64,000 bases of DNA from Rhodococcus sp. HNM0563. Its GTDB lineage: Bacteria; Actinomycetota; Actinomycetes; Mycobacteriales; Mycobacteriaceae. This document shows positions 18,338 to 26,685 of this stretch, one piece after another (within the stretch, counting starts at the first letter, position 1; each line of letters starts with the position of its first letter). The notes below the pieces were generated by a model. That model did no database searches, was not told the origin of the DNA, and saw only the letters and a list, made by a program, of their open reading frames with translations. The stretch is taken from assembly GCF_012726195.1 (NCBI RefSeq), contig NZ_JAASAF010000004.1, forward strand, positions 186,001 through 250,000. The letters are read 5' to 3'. A program made the position numbers and the translations under genes.

Positions 18338-19585
18338 GTGACGACGGATACCGCAGGCACACCGACCGAGCCGACAGAGCAGACCGCAGCCGGTGCGCTC
18401 GGAGAGATCAGGGTACTCGAACTGGGCACACTGATCGCCGGTCCGTTCGCCGGGCGGTTGCTCGGCGATATGGGTGCCGACGTCATCAAGATCGAGGATC
18501 CGAAGCGTCCCGACCCGCTGCGCACCTGGGGGCAGGGGGAGCGTGATGGCCACCGTTTCTTCTGGACCGTGCACGCGCGCAACAAACGGTGCATCACCCT
18601 CGATCTGCGGTCGGCCGACGGTCAGGACCTCTTCCGCCGGCTGGTCGCCGAATCCGACGTCGTCGTCGAGAACTTCCGGCCCGGCACACTCGAGAAATGG
18701 GGCCTCGGCTACGACGTGCTCTCCGAGGTCAACCCGGGCATCGTGCTTGCGCGCGTGTCCGGATACGGACAGACCGGCCCCAGAGCCGGGCACGCAGGAT
18801 ACGCCTCGGTCGCGGAGGCGGAAAGCGGTCTCCGGCACCTGAACGGCTACCCCGGGCAGGCGCCGCCGCGTCTCGCGCTGTCACTCGGCGACACCCTCGG
18901 CGGCATGTTCGCCGTCCAAGGAGTGCTTGCTGCGCTGCTGAGCCGCGAGCGGACGGGACGTGGGCAGATCGTCGACGTGGCGCTGACCGAAGCGTGCCTG
19001 GCCGTCCAGGAGTCGGTCATTCCCGACTACGACGCTGCCGGGGTGGTTCGCGGCCCGTCCGGTACGCGGCTCGAGGGCATCGCGCCGTCGAATCTGTATC
19101 GCACCGCCGACGACATGTGGATTGTCATCGCGGCCAATCAGGACACCGTCTTCCGGCGCCTGTGCGTGGCAATGGATCGCCCGGAACTGGCCGACGATGC
19201 GAAGTTCGCCGACCACCTTGCGCGTGGTGTCAATCAGGACGACCTCGACGATCTCATCGGCGCGTGGGCCGCGACATGGACCCTCACCGACCTGCTCGAA
19301 CACCTGTCGGCCTCGGGTGTCGTTGCAGGGCCCGTCAATACGGTGGCCGAAGTGGTCGCCGACGACCAGTTCCAGGCGCGCGACATGCTGGTCTCCCATC
19401 ATGACGAACGCACCGGCCTCGATGTTCTCGGACCGGGGGTGGTGCCACGTTTGGCCGACACCCCCGGTTCGGTGCGTCGTGCAGGCCCGCCGATCGCCGG
19501 CTACGACAACGCCGCTGTCTACGGCGACCTGCTGGGCGTGAACGAAGGCGAGCGTGCCGATCTGCGCGAGCGCGGCGTTATCTGA
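18338..19585 (+). CDS. CaiB/BaiF (class III) CoA transferase
   Basis: A 415-residue family III CoA transferase. Marks are 'VLELGTLIAGPFAGRLLGDMGADVIKIE' (read as VLELGTLIAGPFAGRLLGD followed by MGADVIKIE) at residues 27-55, 'RNKRCITLDLRS' near 88, and 'DVVVENFRPGTLEKWGLGY' near 108. The family aspartate that forms the aspartyl-CoA intermediate should lie near 'ALSLGDTLGGM'. The start is a GTG. It is the last gene of the operon at 10210-19585 and would put CoA on the acid made by the neighbouring ALDH. No acyl-CoA dehydrogenase or thiolase follows directly. Confidence 0.92.
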   Translation: MTTDTAGTPTEPTEQTAAGALGEIRVLELGTLIAGPFAGRLLGDMGADVIKIEDPKRPDPLRTWGQGERDGHRFFWTVHARNKRCITLDLRSADGQDLFRRLVAESDVVVENFRPGTLEKWGLGYDVLSEVNPGIVLARVSGYGQTGPRAGHAGYASVAEAESGLRHLNGYPGQAPPRLALSLGDTLGGMFAVQGVLAALLSRERTGRGQIVDVALTEACLAVQESVIPDYDAAGVVRGPSGTRLEGIAPSNLYRTADDMWIVIAANQDTVFRRLCVAMDRPELADDAKFADHLARGVNQDDLDDLIGAWAATWTLTDLLEHLSASGVVAGPVNTVAEVVADDQFQARDMLVSHHDERTGLDVLGPGVVPRLADTPGSVRRAGPPIAGYDNAAVYGDLLGVNEGERADLRERGVI

Positions 19586-19602
19586 GCGCAGTCGGTTCTC
19601 GT

Positions 19603-20996
19603 TCAGCCGGGCAGTCCGATCGTCTTGATTTCGAGGTACTCTTCGAAACCCTGCGTGCCGTTGCGTCGGCCGAGACCACTCTGTTTGGTACCGCCGAACG
19701 GGCTCGTGATGCCGAAGAAGGACTTTCCGTTGACGGTCACACTGCCGGTGCGCATCCGCATCGCGACGGCCAGCGCGCGATCGTTGTCGGCGCTGCTCAC
19801 CTCACCGGACAAGCCGTAGATCGAATTATTCGCGATCGCAATGGCGTCGTCCTCGGTGTCGTAGGCGGTGCCGGTCAGTACCGGGCCGAAGATCTCTTCC
19901 TTCGCCACGCGGGAATCGGGATCGACGTCGCCCAGCAGAGTCGGTTGGGTGTAGTAACCCGTCGGCAGGTCCTCCGGAATGCCGCCGCCGGTGATGAGGG
20001 TCGCGCCCGATTCGACACCGTCGGTGATCAGGCCGAGCACCTTCTGACGCTGGGTCTCGCTGATCTGCGGGCCCTGCATGTTGCCGGGAACCCACGGATC
20101 GCCCACCGGGAAGGATTCCATCGTGGCCTTCAGCACCGCGACGCCTTCGTCGTAGCGGCTGCGTGGTAACAGGATCCGGCTGGGCAGAATGCAACTCTGC
20201 CCCGACATCACGCACGCCATCACCGCCGCCATCGGGAGGGACGCACCGAGGTCGGCGTCGTCGAGCACGATATGAGCGGATTTGCCGCCGAGTTCGAGCA
20301 TCGTCTTCTTACCGTGGGTGCGGCGGCGGCCAGAATGGCTCGTCCGGTCGCTGTCGAACCGGTGAAGGTGATCATGTCGACCCTCGGATCCGACGACAGT
20401 GCCGCGCCCACTTCGTTGGCGTTCGACAGTACGACGTTGAAGACCCCGGCCGGAATATCGGTTTCTTCGGCGACGATGCGTCCCAGTTCGCTCCCGGACC
20501 ACGGGGTGAGCTGCGCGGGCTTGAGGACGACGGTGTTTCCGGCCATCAGCGCCGGCATCGTCTCGGCGACATTGAGATAGAACGGCACGTTCCAGGGCGT
20601 GATCGCGCCGACGACCCCGACCGGATCGAAGTGCAGGAGTCTGCGCGCCGGACCCATCACCGTGGGGTGCATTCCCGTGTCCTGCAGATAGTCGAAGCTC
20701 CGGCCGTATTCGGCCCAGTGCTTCACCTCGTCGATCGGCTCCTCGATCTGACTTCTGGTCACGCCGATGGGGCAGCCGACCTCGGTCACCACTATCCGGC
20801 GCAGACGCTCCATGTTTCTGGTCATCGCTTCGTGGAGCTGGCTGAGGCAGTGGTAGCGGAATTCGACGTCGCGTGACCAGTCGGTGGTGTCGAATGCGCG
20901 GCGGGCGGCGCCGACGGCGCGTTTGTTGTGGAGTAGCCAATTCGAGTGTGCAGTCGTTGTCGCGACACGCCGGGCGGTTTCGGAAAAACTGCACAC
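19603..20996 (-). pseudogene. Decayed aldehyde dehydrogenase (frameshift and lost N-terminus)
   Basis: An aldehyde dehydrogenase split over two frames. The upstream part reads 'RAVGAARRAFDTTDWSRD' to 'TGRAILAAAAPTV'. The downstream part resumes as 'KKTMLELGGKSAHIVLDDAD', so one base is missing at 20310/20311 between the two. The catalytic Glu ('LELGG') and Cys ('SGQSCILPSR') are still present. Homology begins only at about 20921: the usual first 45 or so residues, including the first Rossmann strands, are gone and replaced by unrelated sequence that contains a perfect 13-base inverted repeat. The gene was probably divergent from the next gene. Two independent defects argue for real decay. Confidence 0.78.
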
Positions 20997-21000
20997 TCGA
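20942..21000. repeat. Perfect 13-bp inverted repeat with 33-bp spacer
   Basis: TCGAGTGTGCAGT at 20942-20954 is exactly reversed and complemented as ACTGCACACTCGA at 20988-21000. It sits at the place where the aldehyde dehydrogenase loses its N-terminus. There is no T-tract, so it is not a normal terminator. It could be the ends of a tiny mobile remnant, a stem-loop, or a protein-binding site. Confidence 0.6.
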
Positions 21001-21030
21001 CATGTTCATTCGGGCACGCTGGCCCTATGG

Positions 21031-21044
21031 TGGAACTTGTTTCA
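21031..21044. promoter_or_regulatory. KstR-type operator before the second nitronate-monooxygenase-like gene
   Basis: TggAACttGTTtcA matches every fixed position of TnnAACnnGTTnnA. It lies 32 bases before the ATG at 21077. A KstR box here would place this gene in the sterol regulon, in line with its position next to fadD17-fadE27-fadE26. Confidence 0.65.
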
Positions 21045-21076
21045 GTTATTCACCGTCTCTTCTTGAGGAGTGCCGA

Positions 21077-22210
21077 ATGCACACACCCCTATGCGACCAA
21101 CTCGGCATCGAGTTCCCGATCTTCGCATTCACTCACTGCCGTGACGTTGTCGTCGCTGTGGCCAAGGCGGGTGGTTTCGGCGTCCTCGGCGCCGTCGGTT
21201 TCACGCCTGAAGAGCTCGAAATCGAGTTGAACTGGATCGATGAGCACATCGGCGACCGGCCTTACGGTGTCGACATCGTCATTCCGGGCAAGTACGAGGG
21301 CATGGATGCCAACCTGTCCGCCGACGAGCTGACGAAGATGCTGCAGTCGATGGTTCCGCAGGAGACGCTCGAATTCGCCCGTGGAATCCTCAGCGATCAC
21401 GGTGTCCCAGTACCCAAGGACGGGGACGATAACGCGTTGCAGCTGCTGGGCTGGACCGAAGCCACCGCCACCCCGCAGGTGGAGGTCGCGCTGCAGCATC
21501 CGAAAGTCACGCTCATCGCCAACGCACTCGGCACGCCGCCGGCCGACATGATCGCACACATCCACGACTCCGGACGTAAGGTCGCGGCGCTGTGCGGTTC
21601 TCCGTACCAGGCCCGCAAGCATGCGGATGCAGGCGTCGACATCATCATTGCTCAGGGCGGCGAAGGCGGCGGACACTGCGGCGAGGTCGGCTCGATCGTG
21701 TTGTGGCCACAGGTTGTCAAGGAAGTCGCGCCCGTTCCGGTGCTGGCTGCCGGTGGCATCGGCAGCGGTGAGCAGATCGCTGCCGCTCTTGCCCTCGGCA
21801 CGCAGGGCGTCTGGTCGGGTTCGCAGTGGCTCATGGTCGAGGAGGCCGAGAATACGGCGGTCCAGCAGGATGCCTACATCAAGGCAGGCAGCCGCGACAC
21901 CGTGCGTAGCCGCTCGTTCACCGGCAAGCCCTGCCGCATGCTGCGCAACGACTGGACCGAGGCGTGGGAGCAGGAGGAGAACCCGAAGCCGCTCGGGATG
22001 CCCTTGCAGTACATGGTTTCCGGCATGGCTGTTGCCGCCACCCATAAGTACCCGGACGAGTCCGTCGACGTCGCTTTCAACCCGGTGGGTCAGGTCGTCG
22101 GTCAGTTCACGAAGGTGGAGAAGACTTCCGCGGTCATCGAACGCTGGGTACAGGAATACCTCGACGCGACCGGCACCTTGGAGCGGTTGAACGAGGCCGC
22201 GAACGCATAG
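21077..22210 (+). CDS. Nitronate monooxygenase-like FMN oxidoreductase (copy 2)
   Basis: A 377-residue paralogue of the product at 4232-5344, with the same opening 'IEFPIFAFTHCRDVVVAVAK', catalytic-His segment 'IAQGGEGGGHCGEVGS' and FMN-phosphate loop 'LAAGGIGSGEQIAAALALG'. The shared C-terminal pattern 'DTVRSRSFTGKPCRMLRNDW' (compare 'DTVRSRIYSGKPARLL' in copy 1) sets the pair apart from generic NMOs. GAGGAG ends 7 bases before the ATG. A KstR-type box is just upstream. The reaction is unknown; a flavin step in sterol side-chain or ring metabolism is suggested by context only. Confidence 0.85.
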   Translation: MHTPLCDQLGIEFPIFAFTHCRDVVVAVAKAGGFGVLGAVGFTPEELEIELNWIDEHIGDRPYGVDIVIPGKYEGMDANLSADELTKMLQSMVPQETLEFARGILSDHGVPVPKDGDDNALQLLGWTEATATPQVEVALQHPKVTLIANALGTPPADMIAHIHDSGRKVAALCGSPYQARKHADAGVDIIIAQGGEGGGHCGEVGSIVLWPQVVKEVAPVPVLAAGGIGSGEQIAAALALGTQGVWSGSQWLMVEEAENTAVQQDAYIKAGSRDTVRSRSFTGKPCRMLRNDWTEAWEQEENPKPLGMPLQYMVSGMAVAATHKYPDESVDVAFNPVGQVVGQFTKVEKTSAVIERWVQEYLDATGTLERLNEAANA

Positions 22211-22219
22211 AGCTTCGCT

Positions 22220-22261
22220 GGTGCGTGGTTCTGGTAGTGGGAACTACCGAAACCGCGCACC
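22220..22261. terminator. Hairpin between convergent genes
   Basis: A 19-base arm (GGTGCGTGGTTCTGGTAGT) pairs at about 16 of 19 positions with 22243-22261 across a GGGA tetraloop. It lies 9 bases behind the stop of the NMO-like gene and 24 bases from the end of convergent fadD17. There is no U-tract, which is common for actinobacterial terminators. It could serve both strands. Confidence 0.55.
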
Positions 22262-22285
22262 GGCAGTGATGTAGGTGTCCTATGT

Positions 22286-23905
22286 TCAGGTGGTGGGGGC
22301 CTTGTCCAGGTTGTGTGCGAGTTCGCCTGTCAGCAACTGGAAGTCGTTCTGTCCGCGTTCGCGGACCCAGACGGGATCTGCGCAATGCCATCGTTCGGCC
22401 GAGAGTGTGCGCGTGAGAATCTTGAACGTTGCCGTTTGGGGGAGGCTCCGGGCGACCCTGACGAACGTCGGGAGCTGCTTCGGACCGAGATCCGCTCGAG
22501 TATCGAGGAATTCGGCGAAGGCAGCCGGATCGAACTCGTCATCGACAGCGGGGACGACCGCGATCATCACCTGGTCGCCCACGAAACGGTCGGGCACGGC
22601 GTACACCGACACCTGTGAGAACCCCGGGTATCGTGACAGTACCCGTTCGATGGGTGCAGCACCGAGGTTTTCACCGTCCACGCGTAGCCATCCCGAACTG
22701 CGACCCGCAAAGTACACGAACCCGTCGGCGTCACGGTATGCGAGATCGCCACTGTGGTAGCGACCGTTCCTCAGGCGCTCGGCATCGGCCTCGGGGTCGT
22801 TGTAGTACCCCGCGAACGCGCCTGCGCCATCCGAGTTGACCAGTTCCCCGGTGGCCTCGTCGGCATTGACGATCCGCCCGTCGTCGTCGAACACTGCCGG
22901 CGGACACGGGAGCCCGGTTTCGGTGTCGAGGATCTCGATGCCGTCGGGAAGCAGTCCCAGCGACCCGGCAGGCCTGCCGGCGGTCGCGCGGATTGCGATG
23001 CCGCCTTCGGTGGAACCGAATCCGTCCACGACGGTCGCGCCGAATCGGCGACCGAATTCGGCGACCGCGGGCGCACTGCCCTCGTTGCCGTACATGATGC
23101 GCAGTGGATTGTCGGCGTCGTCGGGCCGTTCGGGTGTGGCGACGACGTAGGACAACGGCTTTCCCACGTAGTTCGCGTACGTGACTCCGAATTTCCGCAG
23201 GTCGGGCAGGAACCCGGATGCGGAGAACCGGCGACGCAGAGCGACACTGCTCCGGGCGGCCAGTGCGACGCCCCAGCCGGCCATCATGGCGTTCGAATGG
23301 AACATCGGCATCGAGAGATAGACCGTGTCGGCCGGGCCGAGACCGAACCTCTCGGCGAGCATGCTCCCGGGGTCGGCGATCTTCGCGTGCGTGCATCGCA
23401 CGGCCTTCGGGTCTCCGCTGGTGCCGGAGGTGAAGATCAACATGAAGGGATCGTCGGACGCGATGTCGTCGACGATCTGCTCGGAGCCCTCGTACGGGGC
23501 GATCGTGGCGCGCCACTCCTCGGAATCGATGTCGATCACCCGCACACCGGGTAGATCGAGTCCGGCGAGAAGTCCGATGTGTGCGGTCTCGGTGAACACC
23601 ACCTGACAATCCGCGAGCAGGATGTCGCGGGCGAGCGCCTCACCGCGTCTGGTGGTGTTCAGACCCGCCACCACCGATCCCGAGAACGCGGCAGCCCCGA
23701 GCAGGAACGAGAACTCCGGCACGTTGTCGAGCAGCACACCGATGTGCCGTGGGCGCGACGGATCGAGAATGTCGCGCAAGAGCGCCGCCCGATCGTGGGA
23801 GAGCGCGGCGTGGTCGCGCCACGAGACGAAGGAGTCCTCGAACAGCACGCCCCGGTCGTCGACCGTGTCGAGGCGCCGGAGCAGTGTGGTAACCGTGTCG
23901 AGCAT
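22286..23905 (-). CDS. fadD17: Steroid acyl-CoA synthetase FadD17-like
   Basis: A 539-residue ANL ligase, somewhat longer than M. tuberculosis FadD17 (502). The AMP-binding motif 'FMLIFTSGTSGDPKAVRCTH' lies near residue 154, with 'YGNEGSAPAVAEFGRRFG', 'GFGSTEGGIAI' near 294, and 'YHSGDLAYRDADGFVYFAGR' near 383 (hinge). The C-terminal 'LPQTATFKILTRTL' carries the adenylation lysine. FadD17 prefers C5 side-chain steroid acids (chol-24-oate type), after FadD19 has started the C8 chain. It is third in the fadE26-fadE27-fadD17 operon, matching Rv3504-Rv3506. Confidence 0.88.
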   Translation of the reverse strand: MLDTVTTLLRRLDTVDDRGVLFEDSFVSWRDHAALSHDRAALLRDILDPSRPRHIGVLLDNVPEFSFLLGAAAFSGSVVAGLNTTRRGEALARDILLADCQVVFTETAHIGLLAGLDLPGVRVIDIDSEEWRATIAPYEGSEQIVDDIASDDPFMLIFTSGTSGDPKAVRCTHAKIADPGSMLAERFGLGPADTVYLSMPMFHSNAMMAGWGVALAARSSVALRRRFSASGFLPDLRKFGVTYANYVGKPLSYVVATPERPDDADNPLRIMYGNEGSAPAVAEFGRRFGATVVDGFGSTEGGIAIRATAGRPAGSLGLLPDGIEILDTETGLPCPPAVFDDDGRIVNADEATGELVNSDGAGAFAGYYNDPEADAERLRNGRYHSGDLAYRDADGFVYFAGRSSGWLRVDGENLGAAPIERVLSRYPGFSQVSVYAVPDRFVGDQVMIAVVPAVDDEFDPAAFAEFLDTRADLGPKQLPTFVRVARSLPQTATFKILTRTLSAERWHCADPVWVRERGQNDFQLLTGELAHNLDKAPTT

Positions 23906-23938
23906 GATGACTTCCTCCGAACGTCGGGCAGGGGAGCG

Positions 23939-25054
23939 TCAGGCGGGAGCGTCGGCGAGTTCCCGGCCGAGTGCACGCAACTGCGTCGTGGCCGATCCCA
24001 GCAAGAACTCGTGATGCTTCGCAACGAGGAAGTACCGGTGAACGGGATGATCCTCGTCGAGCCCGACACCGCCGTGGACGTGTACGACGGTATGCGCGAC
24101 CCGATGCCCGGCATCGGCTGCCCAGAATGCGGCGGTGCGCAGTTCCTGCTCGTGAGGATCGCCCTCGGCGATGCGGAAGGCTGCCTGCCACAGCGTCAGT
24201 CGCACGCCCCTGAAGTCGATGTACGCGTCAGCCAGGCGTTGAGCGACGGCCTGGAAGCTGCCGATGGGACGGTCGAACTGGACCCGTTCGCGTGCATACT
24301 CGGCGGTGAGTTCGAGACCTCGGTCCAACGCTCCGCACTGGTATGCAGCCGACCCGAGGAGGAACCGGTCGCGGAGCCGCGCCGCGACGGTGGCACCGTC
24401 AGTGCCGAGAACGCGATCCGGTCCGAGCTCGACCCCGTCCAGCGTCACGATGCCCGCAGATCCGAAACTCGTGGTCTGCTGCGGTATGACGCTCACGCCG
24501 GGATCGTCGGCGCGTACCAGGAACACCGCGACCCCGTCGCCCGTGGTGGCGGGCACGAGGAAGCCGTCGGCGACAGGTGCGGTGTCGACCACGATCTTGG
24601 TGCCGTTCAGTATGTGGCCGGAACCTGATGCGGTGGCCGAGGTAACGGGGTGGAGCGGATCGTCGTTGACCTCTTCGGTCAGCGCGGCGGTGAGGATCTT
24701 CTCGCCGGATCCAGCGGGTTCACCCCACTCCTCGATCTGTTCCTTCGTTCCGAATTCGGCTATTGCGGAAGCAGATACGACGATCGATGTGAGGTAAGGC
24801 ACCGTCGCAGCGGCGCGTCCGAGTTCGATGAGGATGCTGGCCTGTTCGAGGGGGCCGAATCCGTCGCCGCCGACCGAGTCCGGCAGTGCCGCGCCGAGTA
24901 CCCCCGACGACGCAAGTGCGTCCCACAGGATGTGATCGGTGCGGTCCTCTGCGGCATCGAGGCCGCGCTGATGTTCGTTGGTGACGATGTCGGTGACGAT
25001 GCTGCGCGTGAGTTCCGAGAGGTCCTGCTGCGCTTCGGTGAGAGTGAAATCCAC
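23939..25054 (-). CDS. fadE27: Acyl-CoA dehydrogenase FadE27-like (ChsE5)
   Basis: A 371-residue acyl-CoA dehydrogenase. The open frame extends far upstream, but GTG at 25054 is the start: AAGGAC lies 8 bases before it and the protein then begins 'DFTLTEAQQDLSELTRSIV', the usual family N-terminus. Further marks are 'GGDGFGPLEQASILIELGR' and, near the end, 'HVHGGVGLDEDHPVHRYFL' (the family R/HGGxG flavin contact). In M. tuberculosis FadE26 and FadE27 form the ChsE4-ChsE5 alpha2beta2 enzyme that oxidises steroid side-chain CoA esters. It follows fadE26 after 14 bases. Confidence 0.88.
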   Translation of the reverse strand: MDFTLTEAQQDLSELTRSIVTDIVTNEHQRGLDAAEDRTDHILWDALASSGVLGAALPDSVGGDGFGPLEQASILIELGRAAATVPYLTSIVVSASAIAEFGTKEQIEEWGEPAGSGEKILTAALTEEVNDDPLHPVTSATASGSGHILNGTKIVVDTAPVADGFLVPATTGDGVAVFLVRADDPGVSVIPQQTTSFGSAGIVTLDGVELGPDRVLGTDGATVAARLRDRFLLGSAAYQCGALDRGLELTAEYARERVQFDRPIGSFQAVAQRLADAYIDFRGVRLTLWQAAFRIAEGDPHEQELRTAAFWAADAGHRVAHTVVHVHGGVGLDEDHPVHRYFLVAKHHEFLLGSATTQLRALGRELADAPA

Positions 25055-25068
25055 GATGGATGTCCTTT

Positions 25069-26247
25069 CTAGCGCTTGGAAGGTGGCAGGCCGAGTGCGG
25101 TCATCGCGATGATGTCGCGCTGCACTTCGTTGGTGCCGCCGCCGAAGGTGAGGATCAGTGAACTGCGATGCATCCGCTCGATGCGTCCGCGCAGCAATGC
25201 GCCGGGCGAGTTCTGCCGCACAGTCGCCGCGGGGCCGAGAATCTCCATGAGCAGGCGATACGCCTCGGTGGCGAACTCCGTTCCGAAGACTTTGTTGGCA
25301 GAGGCCGGGGCGGGTCCGAGCGGACCGGTGCCGGAGGCGATGTCCCAGTTCATGAGCTGGAGGTACTCGGCCTTGGCGTGCACACGCGCCAGGTTGATCC
25401 GGACCCATTCCTGGTCGATCACACGCCGCCCGTCGGGACCTTGCGTCTGCTGGGCCCAGGCGCGGACCTCGCGCAGTGCGCTGAGGACCGGTCCGGCGGA
25501 GGTCAGCGCGACCCGCTCGTGGTTGAGCTGGTTGGTGATCAGTGCCCAGCCACCGTTCTCCTCCCCGACGAGTGCGGAGGCCGGGACCCGGACATCCTGA
25601 TAGTAGGTGGCGCTCGTGTCGGGGCCCGCCATGGTGTGCACCGGTGTGTACGAGAATCCCTCGGCGTCGGTGGGGACGATGAGGATACTTATTCCCTTGT
25701 GCTTCTTTGCCGCAGGGTCGGTGCGGACCGCGAGCCAGACGTAGTCGGCGTAGGCGATCAGGCTCGTCCACATCTTCTGGCCGTTGATCACCCACTCGTC
25801 GCCGTCGCGGACGGCACTGGTGCGCAGCGATGCGAGGTCGGTGCCCGCTTCCGGCTCCGAGTATCCGATGGAGAAATGGAGTTCACCGGCGGAGATACGC
25901 GGGAGGAAGTACGCCTTCTGTTCGTCGGTGCCGTAGTGCATGATCGTCGGCGCGACCGAGTCGATGGTCAGGAACGGAACGGGTGCTCCTGCGATGGCGG
26001 CCTCGTCGCTGAAGATCAGCTGATCCATCGCGGGACGGTTCTGGCCACCGAATTCCTCCGGCCAGCCGAGCGTGAGCCAGCCGTCTTTCCCCATCTGCTG
26101 GACGACCTCGCGGTATACGTTGCCCGAGCCGTACTCGCCGGTGGTGGCGGCAAGCGCCTCGCGCCGTTCTTCCGTCATCAGGTCGGCGAAGTACTCGCGC
26201 AGTTCCGCGCGCAGCCGTTGCTGCTCGGGGGTGTAGTTGATGTCCAC
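25069..26247 (-). CDS. fadE26: Acyl-CoA dehydrogenase FadE26-like (ChsE4)
   Basis: A 392-residue acyl-CoA dehydrogenase. It has 'YTPEQQRLRAELREYFADLM' at the N-terminus, the FAD/substrate region 'HFSIGYSEPEAGTDLASLRT' near residue 130, 'INGQKMWTSLIAYADYVWLA' near 152, and the C-terminal 'SLILTFGGGTNEVQRDIIA'. It is the partner subunit of the FadE27-like protein downstream. Together they should form the heterotetrameric steroid acyl-CoA dehydrogenase ChsE4-ChsE5. GGAGC precedes the ATG. The promoter region shared with divergent fdxD carries a KstR box. Confidence 0.9.
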   Translation of the reverse strand: MDINYTPEQQRLRAELREYFADLMTEERREALAATTGEYGSGNVYREVVQQMGKDGWLTLGWPEEFGGQNRPAMDQLIFSDEAAIAGAPVPFLTIDSVAPTIMHYGTDEQKAYFLPRISAGELHFSIGYSEPEAGTDLASLRTSAVRDGDEWVINGQKMWTSLIAYADYVWLAVRTDPAAKKHKGISILIVPTDAEGFSYTPVHTMAGPDTSATYYQDVRVPASALVGEENGGWALITNQLNHERVALTSAGPVLSALREVRAWAQQTQGPDGRRVIDQEWVRINLARVHAKAEYLQLMNWDIASGTGPLGPAPASANKVFGTEFATEAYRLLMEILGPAATVRQNSPGALLRGRIERMHRSSLILTFGGGTNEVQRDIIAMTALGLPPSKR

Positions 26248-26294
26248 GAACGCTCCTTCGTCGTCATAGGATCCGACGAATCATTGCACAGAAT

Positions 26295-26308
26295 TGTAAC
26301 GCGTTCTA
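26295..26308. promoter_or_regulatory. KstR-type operator between fadE26 and fdxD
   Basis: TgtAACgcGTTctA matches all fixed positions of TnnAACnnGTTnnA. It sits in the 106-base gap between the divergent fadE26-fadE27-fadD17 operon and fdxD, 47 bases from fadE26 and 45 from fdxD, so it could repress both directions. Confidence 0.82.
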
Positions 26309-26353
26309 GTGTAAGTTCGAACGACTCGTACGGCGAGGAAATGAGGTCCGGAA

Positions 26354-26542
26354 ATGGATGTCGAGGTCGACTTCGACCGTTGTGAGGCCAATGGGGTGTG
26401 CGTGGGAATCGCACCCGAGGTCTTCGATCTGAACGACGACGATGAACTGATCGTTGTGCACCCCACTCCTGCGGGGAGTGAGGATCTCGTTCGTGACGCA
26501 ATCGCACAGTGCCCGCGTGCGGCGCTGTCCGAGGTTCGCTAG
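26354..26542 (+). CDS. fdxD: [3Fe-4S]-type ferredoxin FdxD
   Basis: A 62-residue ferredoxin with Cys10, Cys16 and Cys53-Pro54. Asn13 stands where a fourth cysteine would be in a [4Fe-4S] motif (C-x2-N-x2-C...CP). Actinobacterial single-cluster ferredoxins with a non-cysteine at this place usually serve P450s. It corresponds to Rv3503c in the KstR regulon. No P450 gene is in the window, so its partner, perhaps a CYP125- or CYP142-type sterol hydroxylase, must lie elsewhere. The start is the ATG with GAGGAAATGAGG upstream. Confidence 0.9.
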   Translation: MDVEVDFDRCEANGVCVGIAPEVFDLNDDDELIVVHPTPAGSEDLVRDAIAQCPRAALSEVR

Positions 26543-26584
26543 CGACGGGCCCACGGGGAATCTGCCGGGGGTCTTGTCATAAAC

Positions 26585-26598
26585 AGGAACAAGTTCTA
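26585..26598. promoter_or_regulatory. KstR-type operator before hsd4B
   Basis: aggAACaaGTTctA fits the KstR core except for the first base. It lies between fdxD and the short-chain dehydrogenase gene, 87 bases before its ATG, so hsd4B probably has its own KstR-controlled promoter as well as read-through from fdxD. Confidence 0.75.
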
Positions 26599-26685
26599 GA
26601 TTCCTGGTCGGCTTCGGATCTCCGGGGTGGGCCACGGGTGAGGGCATGTCGGATGTCCCGCCCGACTTCGCAAGGGAGTGCGTGA

